Source: Tamarix chinensis (taxonomy: Eukaryota; Streptophyta; Magnoliopsida; Caryophyllales; Tamaricaceae). Taken from it: a stretch of DNA of 64,000 nt. Shown here piece by piece: positions 23,590-35,000 of the stretch (position 1 is the first letter of the stretch; each line of letters opens with the position of its first letter). The notes beneath the pieces were generated by a model. The model did no database searches, was not told where the DNA came from, and saw only the letters and a list, made by a program, of their open reading frames with translations. The stretch covers positions 95,744,132-95,808,131 of the forward strand of contig CM060174.1 of the NCBI GenBank assembly GCA_030549775.1. The letters run 5' to 3'. Made by a program: the position numbers and the translations under genes.

Positions 23590-26049
23590 AGGTGTAACCC
23601 TAAGGAGGCATTGGAGTAACAAAGGTAAGTAAATGAGTTATTATCTAAGGGTTTAATAAGGGAGTCCCTTATCCCTTGTGTTGTGGTTGCCTTGCTTGTA
23701 CCAAAGAAAGATGGTGCCATGAGAATGTGTATGGATAGTTATCTTATAACTAAACTTGATGATATGCATGATTGTCTAAATGGTGCACGCTTGTTTTCCA
23801 AAATTGAACTAAGGAGTGGCTACTACCAAATAAGAATGAAAGATGGTGATGGATGGAATACTACATTCAATATAAAGAAAGGGTTGTATGAGTGGACGAT
23901 TATTCTCTTTGGTTTGTCAAATGTCCCCAGTACCTGCGTGAGACTTATGAATGAGGTACTTAGGCCATTTATTAGCAAGTTTGTATTAGTTTACTTTAAC
24001 GACATCCTTGTGTATAGCTCTAGTGAAGAAGAACATGTAAAACATCTCAAACTTTTATTTCTAGCACTCAGAGGTCACAAGTTGTATGCTAAGCTAGAAA
24101 AGTGTGAGTTCTTTGTACCTAGAGTTACCTTTCTAGATTTTTTTATGTTCAAGGACAACATAGCAATGGATGAATCCAAAGTGGAAGCAATCAATACATA
24201 CCCCACACCTATAAGCCTTACACAAGTGAGATCTTTTCATGGTTTTGCTTCCCACTTCCTCCTATTAGGGATTTTAGCATTCTACTAGCCCTTATAATTA
24301 AATGCATCAAGAAAGGTGAATTCAAGTGGACCCAGGCTGCACAAGATGCCTTTGAGGTGATTAAGGGAAAGTTAAGTGAAAAACCTATCCTAATATTAAC
24401 AAACTTCAACAAATTATTTGAGGTTGAGTGTGATGCTAGTGGAGTGGGCATTGGAGTTGTTTTACCACAAGAAGGTAAACCAATAACCTTCTTTAGTGAA
24501 AAGCTCAATGGCTCTAGGGTGAATGACAGCACATATGACAAGGAGTTCTATGCTTTGGTAAAAGCTCTAGATCATTGGTGCCACTACTTGCGACCCCAAC
24601 AGTTTGTGCTACACACAAATCATGAGTCATTGAAGTACATCAACGACCAACACAAGCTTAATCTAAGATATTCCAAATGGGTAGAATTCTTATAATCCTT
24701 TTCCTTTGTAGCCAAACTAAAAGGCCGTAAAATGAATGTAGTAGCAAATGCACTTTCTAGGAGATATTGTATGCTCTCTTTGTTATAAGCGAGAGTATTG
24801 GGGTTAAGGTGCATTTGGGAACTCTACAAGGAAGACAAAGACTTTGGTTGCTATTTCAAGGATCAAGACAAGAAGAGAGGCTCATTTGTCATCCAAGAAA
24901 GGTTCCTCTCCAAGAAAAACAAGCTCTACATTCCCAAATGTTCCATCAGATTACTTGTAAGGGAAGTGCATGGAGAATGATTAGTTGGACACTTCAGCAT
25001 CAATAATATTGTGGATGTACTTAGTGAGCATTTTTATTGGCCCAAGCTTGTGGGAGATGAAAGATGTATAAAGTGTAATATCTAGGTGTTTCACTTGTCA
25101 AAAGTCCAAGAGTCACTTCCACCAAGGGCTTTATATTCCTTTACCTATCCCACACCAACCATAGGATCATGTGAGTATAAACTTCATTGTAGCATTGTGT
25201 AAGACAAAGAGGTAAAATGATGTTATAATGGTGGTGGTGGATCGGTTCTCTAAGATAACTCATTTAATTACCTGTCATAAGATGGACGACGCCTCTTACA
25301 TAACTTATCTATTCTTCAAGGAGATAGTTAGGTTGTATGGTATTTCCAATTCTATTATCTCAGATAGGGATACCAAGTTCCTTACCTATTTCTGAAAGAC
25401 CTTATGGAGGCTAGTGGGTACCAAACTCCAATTCAGTGCCGCATATCATCCATAAACCGATGGGAGAACCAAGGTAATTAATAGGACCCTCACCATACTC
25501 CTCGAAAGTTTGGTTCACAAATCTTTAAAGGATTGGGACACCAAACTATCTCATGTCGAGTTTGCCTACAATCGATCACCAACCTATGCTACATGAAGCT
25601 CTTCCTTTGGAGTAGTATATGAGGTGAACCCTACTACTCCCATCGATCTCTTACCCCTTCCCATCAAGACCCACACCAAATTTGAGGCACAAGAAAGGGC
25701 TAGGGCAATGAAGATGCTTCATGAGCAGGTGATATCAAAAATTGAGAGGGTTAATGAAATGTATAGGAGTAAAGCTAACAAACATCGGAGAAAACACTTG
25801 TATGAGCATTGAGCCATATGACCTGGTTTGCCTTCACCTTAGGAAGGAATGATTTTCTTCTAAATGGAAGAACAAACTCATGCCTAAAAGTGATGGCCCA
25901 TACAAAGTTATTGAAAATATTGGAGACATAGCGTACAAATTAGATCTACCAAAGGAAATGAGAGATATATCAAACACATTTAATGTGGGAGATATAATTC
26001 CTTACATTCATGATGAACCATTTAAAGATAAGGAGGCTGCTCTTTAAGA
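23590..26049 (+). pseudogene. gypsy pol: reverse transcriptase, RNase H, integrase, decayed
   Basis: The RT spans about 23620-24280, with '[13 protein letters not shown]' and '[15 protein letters not shown]'. The catalytic box is YFND (24 kb, Asn codon at 23998-24000) in place of the usual YFDD, and motif A has Glu for the catalytic Asp (KIE for KID). Two of three catalytic aspartates are therefore changed. RNase H spans about 24410-24690 ('[11 protein letters not shown]', 'TNHESLKYI'). The integrase region spans about 24790-25810: '[11 protein letters not shown]', 'SDRDTKF' and '[11 protein letters not shown]', with stops between them. The C-terminal 'DISNTFNVGDIIPY'-like tail is near 25970-26010. 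There is no intact polyprotein. Confidence 0.85.
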
Positions 26050-26058
26050 GGGAGAGGA
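26046..26058 (+). other. Polypurine tract before the 3' LTR
   Basis: AAGAGGGAGAGGA abuts the TGATGCA start of the 3' LTR. This is where second-strand synthesis of the retrotransposon would start. Confidence 0.8.
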
Positions 26059-27003
26059 TGATGCAGGATCATCCTTATTTGATGATCACAATCTCATTAT
26101 TAATTTTCTCAAGTTTGAAAGTTATAAAAATCTTATTACTTTTACAAAATAATCACTCCTAAAAAAACTAGCCATTCAAGCCATACAAACCTTGTCAACC
26201 TTTTACCACCCCCCCAAAAAATAACACCCAAAAAATGAGCCACCTTTAACCACATTTTCCTCTACTTTTCCCACCTTTTTTAGTAAATTTTCTTTGATTA
26301 TTTTAGCTCCAAAAAAAGCCACAAAAATGCAGCACATTTTGCACCCATAATAGCCACACAAAATAACTACAAGTCCATCTCAAGTTATATGTCAAGTCCT
26401 TTTCAGCACTTGGGAAGAACAGTGCAGATTTTTGGGAAGAACAAGGAAGACTAGAAGGCATCCCTTACTCCTTTTTGTCTCTTACTAGATTAAAATAATA
26501 TTTTTCTCTTTCTGTGTGAATCAAGTGGAAGCTACATGATTGAGACATGTGTTAGGAAGATCCTTGTATTCGAAAATATGCACAAACATACCCTACCATG
26601 ACTGAAACTCATGGTTGGTATATTATGTAGATTTCTTCATTTGTTTTAGCTCAAATCGCATATATTAGTTGGCTAAGTTATAACTTTAATCCTGAAATTC
26701 ATCTATAAGTGCCAAGGAGAGAATGAAATAAGAACACAACTTATTTTTGGATGCAATCTAAAAATCGAGAATCCTCCCTTCTAACTCAAGTGTAAGAATT
26801 TGAAGTTTGTAAAAATCTTTCAAGATTTATCCTAAGAGTTTATACCTTAGGTGGTTCTTGTAATTATTGATTCAATAAATTACCAAGAATCAAATTTATT
26901 TTCTCAAATCTCTCCCTATTTTTCTCTTTGATTTTTCGGTTGTTGTAAGTCAAATTAGAACACCACCTCCTAACATGACCCGAGTTGGATCTCATGTACA
27001 TCA
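26059..27003 (+). repeat. 3' LTR of the gypsy element
   Basis: Starts TGATGCAGG and ends ...CATGTACATCA. It is 945 bp against 941 bp for the 5' copy and collinear. A C-run and several indels distinguish the copies. Confidence 0.85.
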
Positions 27004-27822
27004 CACTTGTAAGGGTGGTGCATGGTAGAAGGCACAATGGTGCTCCAAGGAAAGGGCAAGGTGGCACAGCCAAGAAAGAGGAAGACGAAAGATTGGGCAG
27101 TGGTGTTAGGCGGTGATGGAAAAAACAAAGCAGGAAAGGAGGAAGAAAGGGGGCTTAGGTGATGGGTTCTCGACAGGGCAGAAGAGAAAGGGAAGGGTAT
27201 AAGGGAGAAGGTAGGGGAAGGGGTGCTTCTATGTATGTATGTATGTATATGCAAGGTCGGGAGGGGTTTAGGAAGCTGATTGGGTTAGGCATGGGCGGGT
27301 AGGGAGTTAGTGTGGTAGAGGTGCGGGGGGTTAGGGTTGGAGTTGGAGTGTAGGGGGAGTTGGTGTGGCATGGCAAAGGGGCATGGATGTGCATGGTTGG
27401 AAAGGGAAGGGAGAAGGACTAAGAGGGTAGAGGTAAGGTGATCTTTGGCCCGAAGGAGAAGGGGGAAAGGGAAAGGAGACGGGGTTGGGTTGGGTGCGGG
27501 AAAAAAAGGAAAAAGGAAAAAAGGAAAGAAAATTTTGAGGTTAAGATTAGAAATATGTTTAAATTTAAGATTATGGTAAAATTAATTTATCTGGGGTTAG
27601 AATAACCGATTAGAAAAAATAAATCAAAAAAAATTATCAGTTTAAGATGGGTTTAATAATAGGGAAAAAGATAAAAATAACTTAGAATAAATTTATTTAA
27701 TAATTTATTTGTATTTGCGGATTAAGAGTTAACAAAATAATTAAGTTAGGTTTTAAGGGTTAAGTTTCGAATAAAAGGCTAAACATTTGAGAATAAGGAT
27801 TACAATATTTTAGAGTATTACA
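27004..27822 (-). mobile_element. Element G (right part)
   Basis: A purine-rich, GC-richer patch (27010-27540) is followed by an AT-rich tail ending 'ttttagagtattaca'. This matches the right third of C and D. A 'tatgtatgtatgtatatgc' run at 27234-27252 sits where the promoter lies in D and E. The open frames on the minus strand here are composition artefacts. Confidence 0.55.
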
Positions 27823-29026
27823 TATGCCAACAAAGTCATGCCTGGAAACTACAAACTAAAATGAGATTAATCCTATCGGTCAATCTTTTAGAAAAGCCAT
27901 GTATAGGTGGATTGCATACCCGTTAGCACATACATCAATGGCTAAAAACTTCCTTGATGGAAGATGTCAAAATAAGGTGAGAACATTCATTTGTCCATCA
28001 TCTGAATAGATCCTTGGTCAAGCCATGTTTTCATTATTTATTTTTAATTGATCTTATTTTATCTTAATATACTCAAATAAATTCATTTATTTTTATTATT
28101 GTTATGATGATAGCTATTTTTTCCCTGAGATTTAGTTATAATCTTACTGATGTGATTTGATAAGTTAAAAATAAGTTGAAGAGAACATACCCAAGCTATA
28201 TTTCTACTTAATTGTTGTGACTCAGATCAACTGCTCCTATAATACATGGAAGTTGAATTGAAGTTTGATAGAACTAGAAAAGAAACAACCTAATCCGATA
28301 CCCTCTGATGAAAAACATGGCAAACGTTCAAGCTAAGCTTTAATTAGTCAGCAAACCAACTTGAACAATAAAACTAAAGTCTAGATGATTCAGTTCTTTC
28401 AATTTCGAGTTCAATTATTAAGCCAACACTTTTATGTACAACGTACTCTATTGGATCCAAGACTAGTATAAGAAAGCTTACCTCCTTAATTATTTTTATT
28501 CAATTATTCTAAATTAATTTATAAATAGTAAATTAGTCTTTTGATGTTGGTAACATAAAAACAGATATATTATTATAATAACACGACACTTTACAAGCCT
28601 TCAACAAGTATTTAAATTAACATCTAAATGAGCCTACAAACATTTCAAAAGTTAACAAATGAACTATCCTGAAAATGAAGCTTGAAATTAGCTAGAGCCA
28701 ATAATGAGTAAAATCATGTGAGCTTGCGATTTGGCACAGTTCATTTAAGGCTCCATTCATATTAACAGCTTAAATTAATGTAAAAAGATTATAATGATGA
28801 AGAAATATACTTATCCGCTGAATACCAAATATTTTCCTATATAGAACGCATATATAATGGAGCAGAAACCCCAACACACTAAGAATGGCAGTTTACAGGA
28901 AATAATGTACATAAACCAAAACACTTGCTCCAACCTCAGGTTCCTAAAAATGCTGAGGCTGAAAAGCTGTCCACCTAAGATGCGTAAAACTGCTTCAACA
29001 ATGCGGAGGCAATGGACAAAAAATAA
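27823..29026. other. 3' flank of the DA1-like gene
   Basis: No repeat or second gene is recognised. The part nearest 29027 should hold the 3' untranslated region of the DA1-like gene. I could not place its polyadenylation site. Confidence 0.5.
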
Positions 29027-32000
29027 TCAATAAGGCAGGTTTCCTGTAACTCGTATGTGGTCTAGTGTTCTCTTAAGACCATATTTAAGTACTGCCTGGT
29101 TGGCAGCTCTATATCCATCTCCATAAACAGGTGAAATATCAGATTCTATCTGATTTTTAAAGAATTTGCCAAGATTGGTTTCAAATGGTGATCTTGGGCC
29201 TCTCCTCGATGATCTTGAAGACGACGAGGATGCAGTTAATCCACACTTCAGCTCAGATTCTAACCACATGTAAGCCAGTACCTGACAGATGCCTTCCTCA
29301 ATTTGTGGATTAAGCATTCGAAAACCTGCGAAAGGAGAAAGGATGTGAAAATGGACAGGAGGTGAAATTATGAATTCTCCGAGCCTGCAGGTCTCAAGGA
29401 CAGACGCGGCCGGAATATGAAAAAGTTCCTTTACATGTTCAAAACCCTTCAGGCCTTCGCCTTATGAAATTAAAAATCTCCAGTCGTATAGGTCTTCAGG
29501 CCACAATCATGATAGCAAACAATCAACCATTTATTAAAGGTTTGCTCTACTAAGACTTATCAGATCAAGCATAAGATTCAGATCATCAATTATTACTCAG
29601 ATCAGCAAAATTTTAATAATAAAAAATATATATAATTAATGATAACTACTATAATAATAATAGTAACGATAACAGTAGTAACAATACTAATTAGGAAAAT
29701 GATAATTATGGTAATAATAATAGTAAAATAGTAATAATAAATTATTGAAAACATAATTCAAATCAGATTAGCGAAAATCAGACCAAGAGAACATGCCAAA
29801 TACTCCATGAATCATCCATATGAAGAAGCGGGTCTTAGGCTACATGCGTAGATTAGAATGCTTCATATTCTATAGATATCATTACAAGCTAAGGCTTGGG
29901 ATTATCATAGGAATAAAGCACCTTCAAGTCTAAGCCAAGCATGCATCATCTCATGTGCTAGGATGGACCCGGTCAGCAACCTGAAAGCAGAAATATGGTC
30001 AGACATTAGATTTTGAGCAGAATTGGGCAGTAGCAATGTAGCAATCATGAACAAATATCTACCATCTGCTTGAACCGAATACATGGCTTGTGATTATTTT
30101 TTGTCCATTGCTTCTTTTAAATAGAAATCAGTAGCTCCAAAAAAGGTTAAAACAGGAGCCTTGTGATTGGCAGGATATATATCAATAACATTGTCCTACC
30201 GCCTCCTAGGTGTTCTTTAGCCAATATGTAAAACTTAAGCAAGCTATGAAATACAGAATAAGTATTCTGATCGACTGATCTTTCTTCAACAAGGCAGGGT
30301 CGCACACATTTTTAGTGCAACCAAAACCACTATCAAAGGGTCTGAATTACTGAAAAACAGCAAGGACTTTTGCAAAGAGAGTAGGCATAATGAAGGAACT
30401 GTCTTGCAGTTTATTGGCTAGTAGACGAAGATCGAAACACCAAGTTCTTTCATCCCAAGGCTTTCAGCAGGAAGAACTACTCCATTTGATTGTTTGTAAT
30501 ACAGTGATGGGGAGCAAAAGGAGTATTTCAGCGATATGCTAGAAGAATTTTGCACAGTGATATTTCGCAGAAAGAGCCCTACGAAGATGAATTCTTTATA
30601 GTAAAAGACAGATACAGCTTCACCCCTATGGGATGACTGTCTGAACTTGGAAAATACCATTTGGGGAGGTGCAGAATGCTTTGTGTTGAGGAGTATGGGG
30701 CCTTGCAAGGCATTAAGTCCAGATGGTTATCATGTTCTGTCAGAGCATGGCAGTGGTGGAACAAAGTATCTCTAAAGCCTATTTACGAGGCAATGATTAG
30801 CCTATTGAGGTGATCGGTGATAAAGTTAGTGCCCGTTCCTAGGAAGTCCTTCCCAAAGATTTCTGACTACCGGTTTTCCAGCCTTTGTAACCTAGTGCAG
30901 AAATTCTGACAAAGACATGGCTACTGTTAAAATTTATCCTCTCACGATTCATCCCTTGCCAACGAAGTGCTTTTGGCAAAGGTAGGATGATTTCGAACAA
31001 CATTATTGTTGCTTTTGAGTTTTGCACGCCCTTCATACTGTTCGAATGATATTATGAAGTTAATGGCACTACAGTTGAAAATGTCCAAGACAGACAACAA
31101 AGTAGAGTGGCGCTTCATTATTGCAGTTAGTAAATGGTTGGGCACTGGTGTGCAAGTTTACTCCTTAGGCCAATTTATTTTTCTACCTGAATGGTTAGGC
31201 AACGAGTATGGTTACAGCTGATCTCTGATAAGATTGCTCTCTATTACCTATTGTTGTTTGCCAATTAGCTGTCCATGAAGAGAATGATGGAATCCAAAGT
31301 TTTGCTTGCTTGGTCTAGGACCCAAGAGATAGTCACTCATTCTTTGGGAATGATTCATCATGATTTGCTTGAGCACAGAGGGAGTATGGGGCTAAGAATA
31401 TTTTGCAATTTACGAGAGATCCTCGAGTCAGTGCGTTAATATGGAGAAATCAACAATCACATTTAGCACCAACGTCGAGGAGAGGCTTCAACAGGCAATT
31501 TTGCATGTTTTAGCTCCAACATGAGTACAATATAATAATAGCTATTTGGGTCTCCCTACAGTGGTTATAGTGGACAGTTTATGGAAGAAAGTCAAAGAAT
31601 GGCAACAGGGTCCATTCTTTGTTGAGGACAGTATAGATGGTTCTTCAAGTGGTTAGGGCTATGATATAAACATTTTAAGCTATGAAAGGTTTCTTCTAAG
31701 TTGAGAGCTAACATAAACAAATTTCATATTCTTGGGGAGGCCTATGGCAGTTGTCAATCCCAAGTCCTTGGGAGGGCAGGTCCATTTCAATCAAGCCATG
31801 GATCATGATGGCTAAACAAGGATGGAAGCTGATCTATCTCATTTGATGGTTCATCTACTTAAAAGTGGGTGTTTTCAGGAGAAAATATTTTCTCAAAGCT
31901 ACAAAGAAGTTAACAGTATATGGAATCAACAACAGAACGAGTGTTAAGATCCTTGGAGATCCGTGTTTGCAATTACCGATTACCCTTTTACCCATCTATG

Positions 32001-35000
32001 ACCTTTGGAGCAAGATGTAAAGGTTGCAGAATCGATTCTTGAAGTGGGAAACAGGAACACGTTAGGGTCATCTAGCTAGGGCATGGTCTTGCGGCTCTGA
32101 CTCACATGACCTGTCGATTGAGAGGTCCAGGGCTCCTTATTCTTGTTAGGATTATTGTGCCTGAGCCATCTATTGTAACCCATGGCAATTGCGAAATTAA
32201 AGTGATTTATAACTGAGCGTGGTGCAAGGGGTGGCGCATGGCTGTCTTTGTGGTGGACGACATGGTGACAGCACCAGGGAGGGTGAGGAGGCTGGCACAG
32301 GTGAGGAGAAGGAATAAAGGGGTGGCTGGGATATTAGGTCTTCTCGACAAATTTCCAGCTTATTCATTATTGAGGTCATAGCCTTTATTTATACATGATA
32401 CAAACTACGGGATAAGCCCTTATTAAGAATTAAATATTCTTCAAGATCTAACAAGATCCTATACTAAATAATATCTAGACCTCACGTCCCTTAAAAATAA
32501 CAAAAAAATTATATGCTAAATATTTCTGAGATGACAATATTAGGCTAAAAAAATTTACATATATATAAATAAAACTTACAGCTCATGAAAGGCTCATAGT
32601 TGAGTCTTAAGGCTCTGAGTATCGAGCCTTTAAAAAACAAGTCATGATTGGAACGTAAATTTATCCACCGACTTGGCATTTTGAAGCAGCTGGGAGGATT
32701 TTGGTTAGGACTGACTATGACTTAGTCTCAAAGTTAGGAGGAGTCTTTGTTGGGGTCATGCTCATCTTTCATTCCCAAATGATGGATGTTTCTTTAACTC
32801 TCATCATTCCTCTAAAAAGTAGCTCAGTTGTTTTCATGATGCACTCCGGTTGTTGTAGATGTTAAGTTGCAGATAAGTCATATGGCCATGCTCTATTTTT
32901 TCTTCTTAATGTCGGTCAAGGTATGGTCCATATGGAAGCTTGAGAGATGATGAACTTTTTTAAGAGTGTGTATCAATGTGTTATTAGTGATGGAACAGGT
33001 TATCTTGAATTCTCCTTACTCTTTGATTAATATCGGGCAATGGAACAATAGGGGTTTGTTTTCTTCTTGATCTAATGCGATTTATAAAACTTAATTTGCC
33101 ATGATTATTTTACAATTATTATTGTCATAATCAATAATTTTTTAATTACTTCATTGCTATAGTTATCACACCTATTATAATAATAATAATTATTATTATT
33201 AATTGTACTGTTTTTATTGTTGTCAATTTTTAGTTCGAAATAAGGTAATTCATAAGAAGAAGGGAGGGACAAGCAAGCTTAGGTAAGGGACCTAGCAAAC
33301 TCTTGGAGAAATTCCATGAACTTCGTATTTGTTTGGAAGCAATCTCATTATCTATGTTATTGATTCGGACGAACTTCAGACCGTTTGTTTTAAATATTAT
33401 TTTCAAAACTTCATTATATATAATATCTGTGATAATATTAATACTTGAATAGATTTCACTATTTTATACTAAATATCTATCCTATAATTACTATTACCAT
33501 TATACACTTATTAACATATAATAAAATATCAACCTCAATACATAATATTGGCCGATATTTATCGAATTTTGAGTCTGCCAATATGCGAAATAGGCGATAC
33601 GCGACGGTTTTAGAATTTCACATATATTAGTTATCGACAGAGCTTTGCCGATATTTACAAATATTTGTTGTAAAAAAAAAATCATGTCACAACAATTCTA
33701 ACATGTAAAATATCATCCTTGACACTTGATACCGCAACCGCAATCGCAACCACGGTTTTATTGCTTGCTAATTAATTAACACTCACCCCCAACTACTTCT
33801 ATACTATTACCATTAATCATCATTATAAATAATTAATCAATATAAATAATTAATCAATATAAATAATATTAATTTTAACGAAACATAAATTGTTTATAAG
33901 ATTACCATTAATCATAATTATAAATAATTAATCAATATAAATAATACTATTTTTAACGACATCTAAATTGTTATAAGAGTACCAATAATCATAACTATAA
34001 ATAGTTTAATTAATAATATTATTATTAGTTATAATTCATAAAAATATTATTAGTCTTAATAATAATTATATAATAAAAACATCATATTAATTGTAATGAT
34101 AAATTAATAATTATGAAAAATAATATTAATTGTAATTATAATTAATTAATTAGTATAAAAATAATTAATTATAATCTAAAATAGCAAATTAACAAGGATA
34201 GATGTATTATAACTATGAATTAATAAGTAATAAAAATACTATTAACCATAATAATAATTAATTAATCAATATAAGTAATATTAACTTCAATAATATATAA
34301 ATTGGTTATAAGATTAATATTAATGATAATCATAAAAAACATTAATTATAATTATAACGAAAAAATTAATAAGAATATCATTAGTTATCATTATTAATTA
34401 TAAATAATAGAAATATTATTAGTTTTAGTTGTACTTAAATAATAATAAAAAATAACATTAATTAAAATTATAAATAAATAATTAATAATGACATTGTTAA
34501 TTAATACTCACTTCATTTCTAAAAGAAAGTCTGCACGTATGTGAAGGTTAAACTTTGATTAGTACTATCTTTTAATATATATTCTTAAAAATTATAAAAA
34601 ATATAAAATTATGGAAGTATTATTTAATTTGGATATAATACTTATATTTTCATATCATAATGTATTATAATTTGAGCGAAATAAATGATTAAAGTTTGAA
34701 CTCAAAATTCACGAGGATTTTTTTTAGAAATAAAGGGAGTAATTATTAAAAATAATATTAATCATAATTATAAAATTCACATGTCCAAAATTGTCAATAC
34801 ATATCAATTAATTTCAGATCTAATACGTTACTAAACCCCATTATTATATCATACATAAATGAGATGTGCCTACCAAACATTATTATTACTTCAGATTCAT
34901 TATTATTTTAGATCAAATTAGATTAGATATGGGTTATCAAACAGACACTTCAAGCCGAAGGAAGTGCTCCTTCAATAGACCCTTAGGCTAAAAGGTGGCA

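Larger units (their letters stand above)
20624..27003 (+). mobile_element. Degenerate Ty3/gypsy LTR retrotransposon
   Basis: It is complete in outline: 5' LTR (20624-21564), primer-binding site, gag, protease, reverse transcriptase, RNase H, integrase, polypurine tract, 3' LTR (26059-27003). The RT-before-integrase order identifies Ty3/gypsy. The LTR ends are TGATGCA and TACATCA. The 5-bp flanks do not match (CTCAT on the left, CACTT on the right). Either the target duplication has decayed or the copy is recombinant. The LTRs differ by frequent substitutions and small indels, so the insertion is old. It splits element G. Confidence 0.88.
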
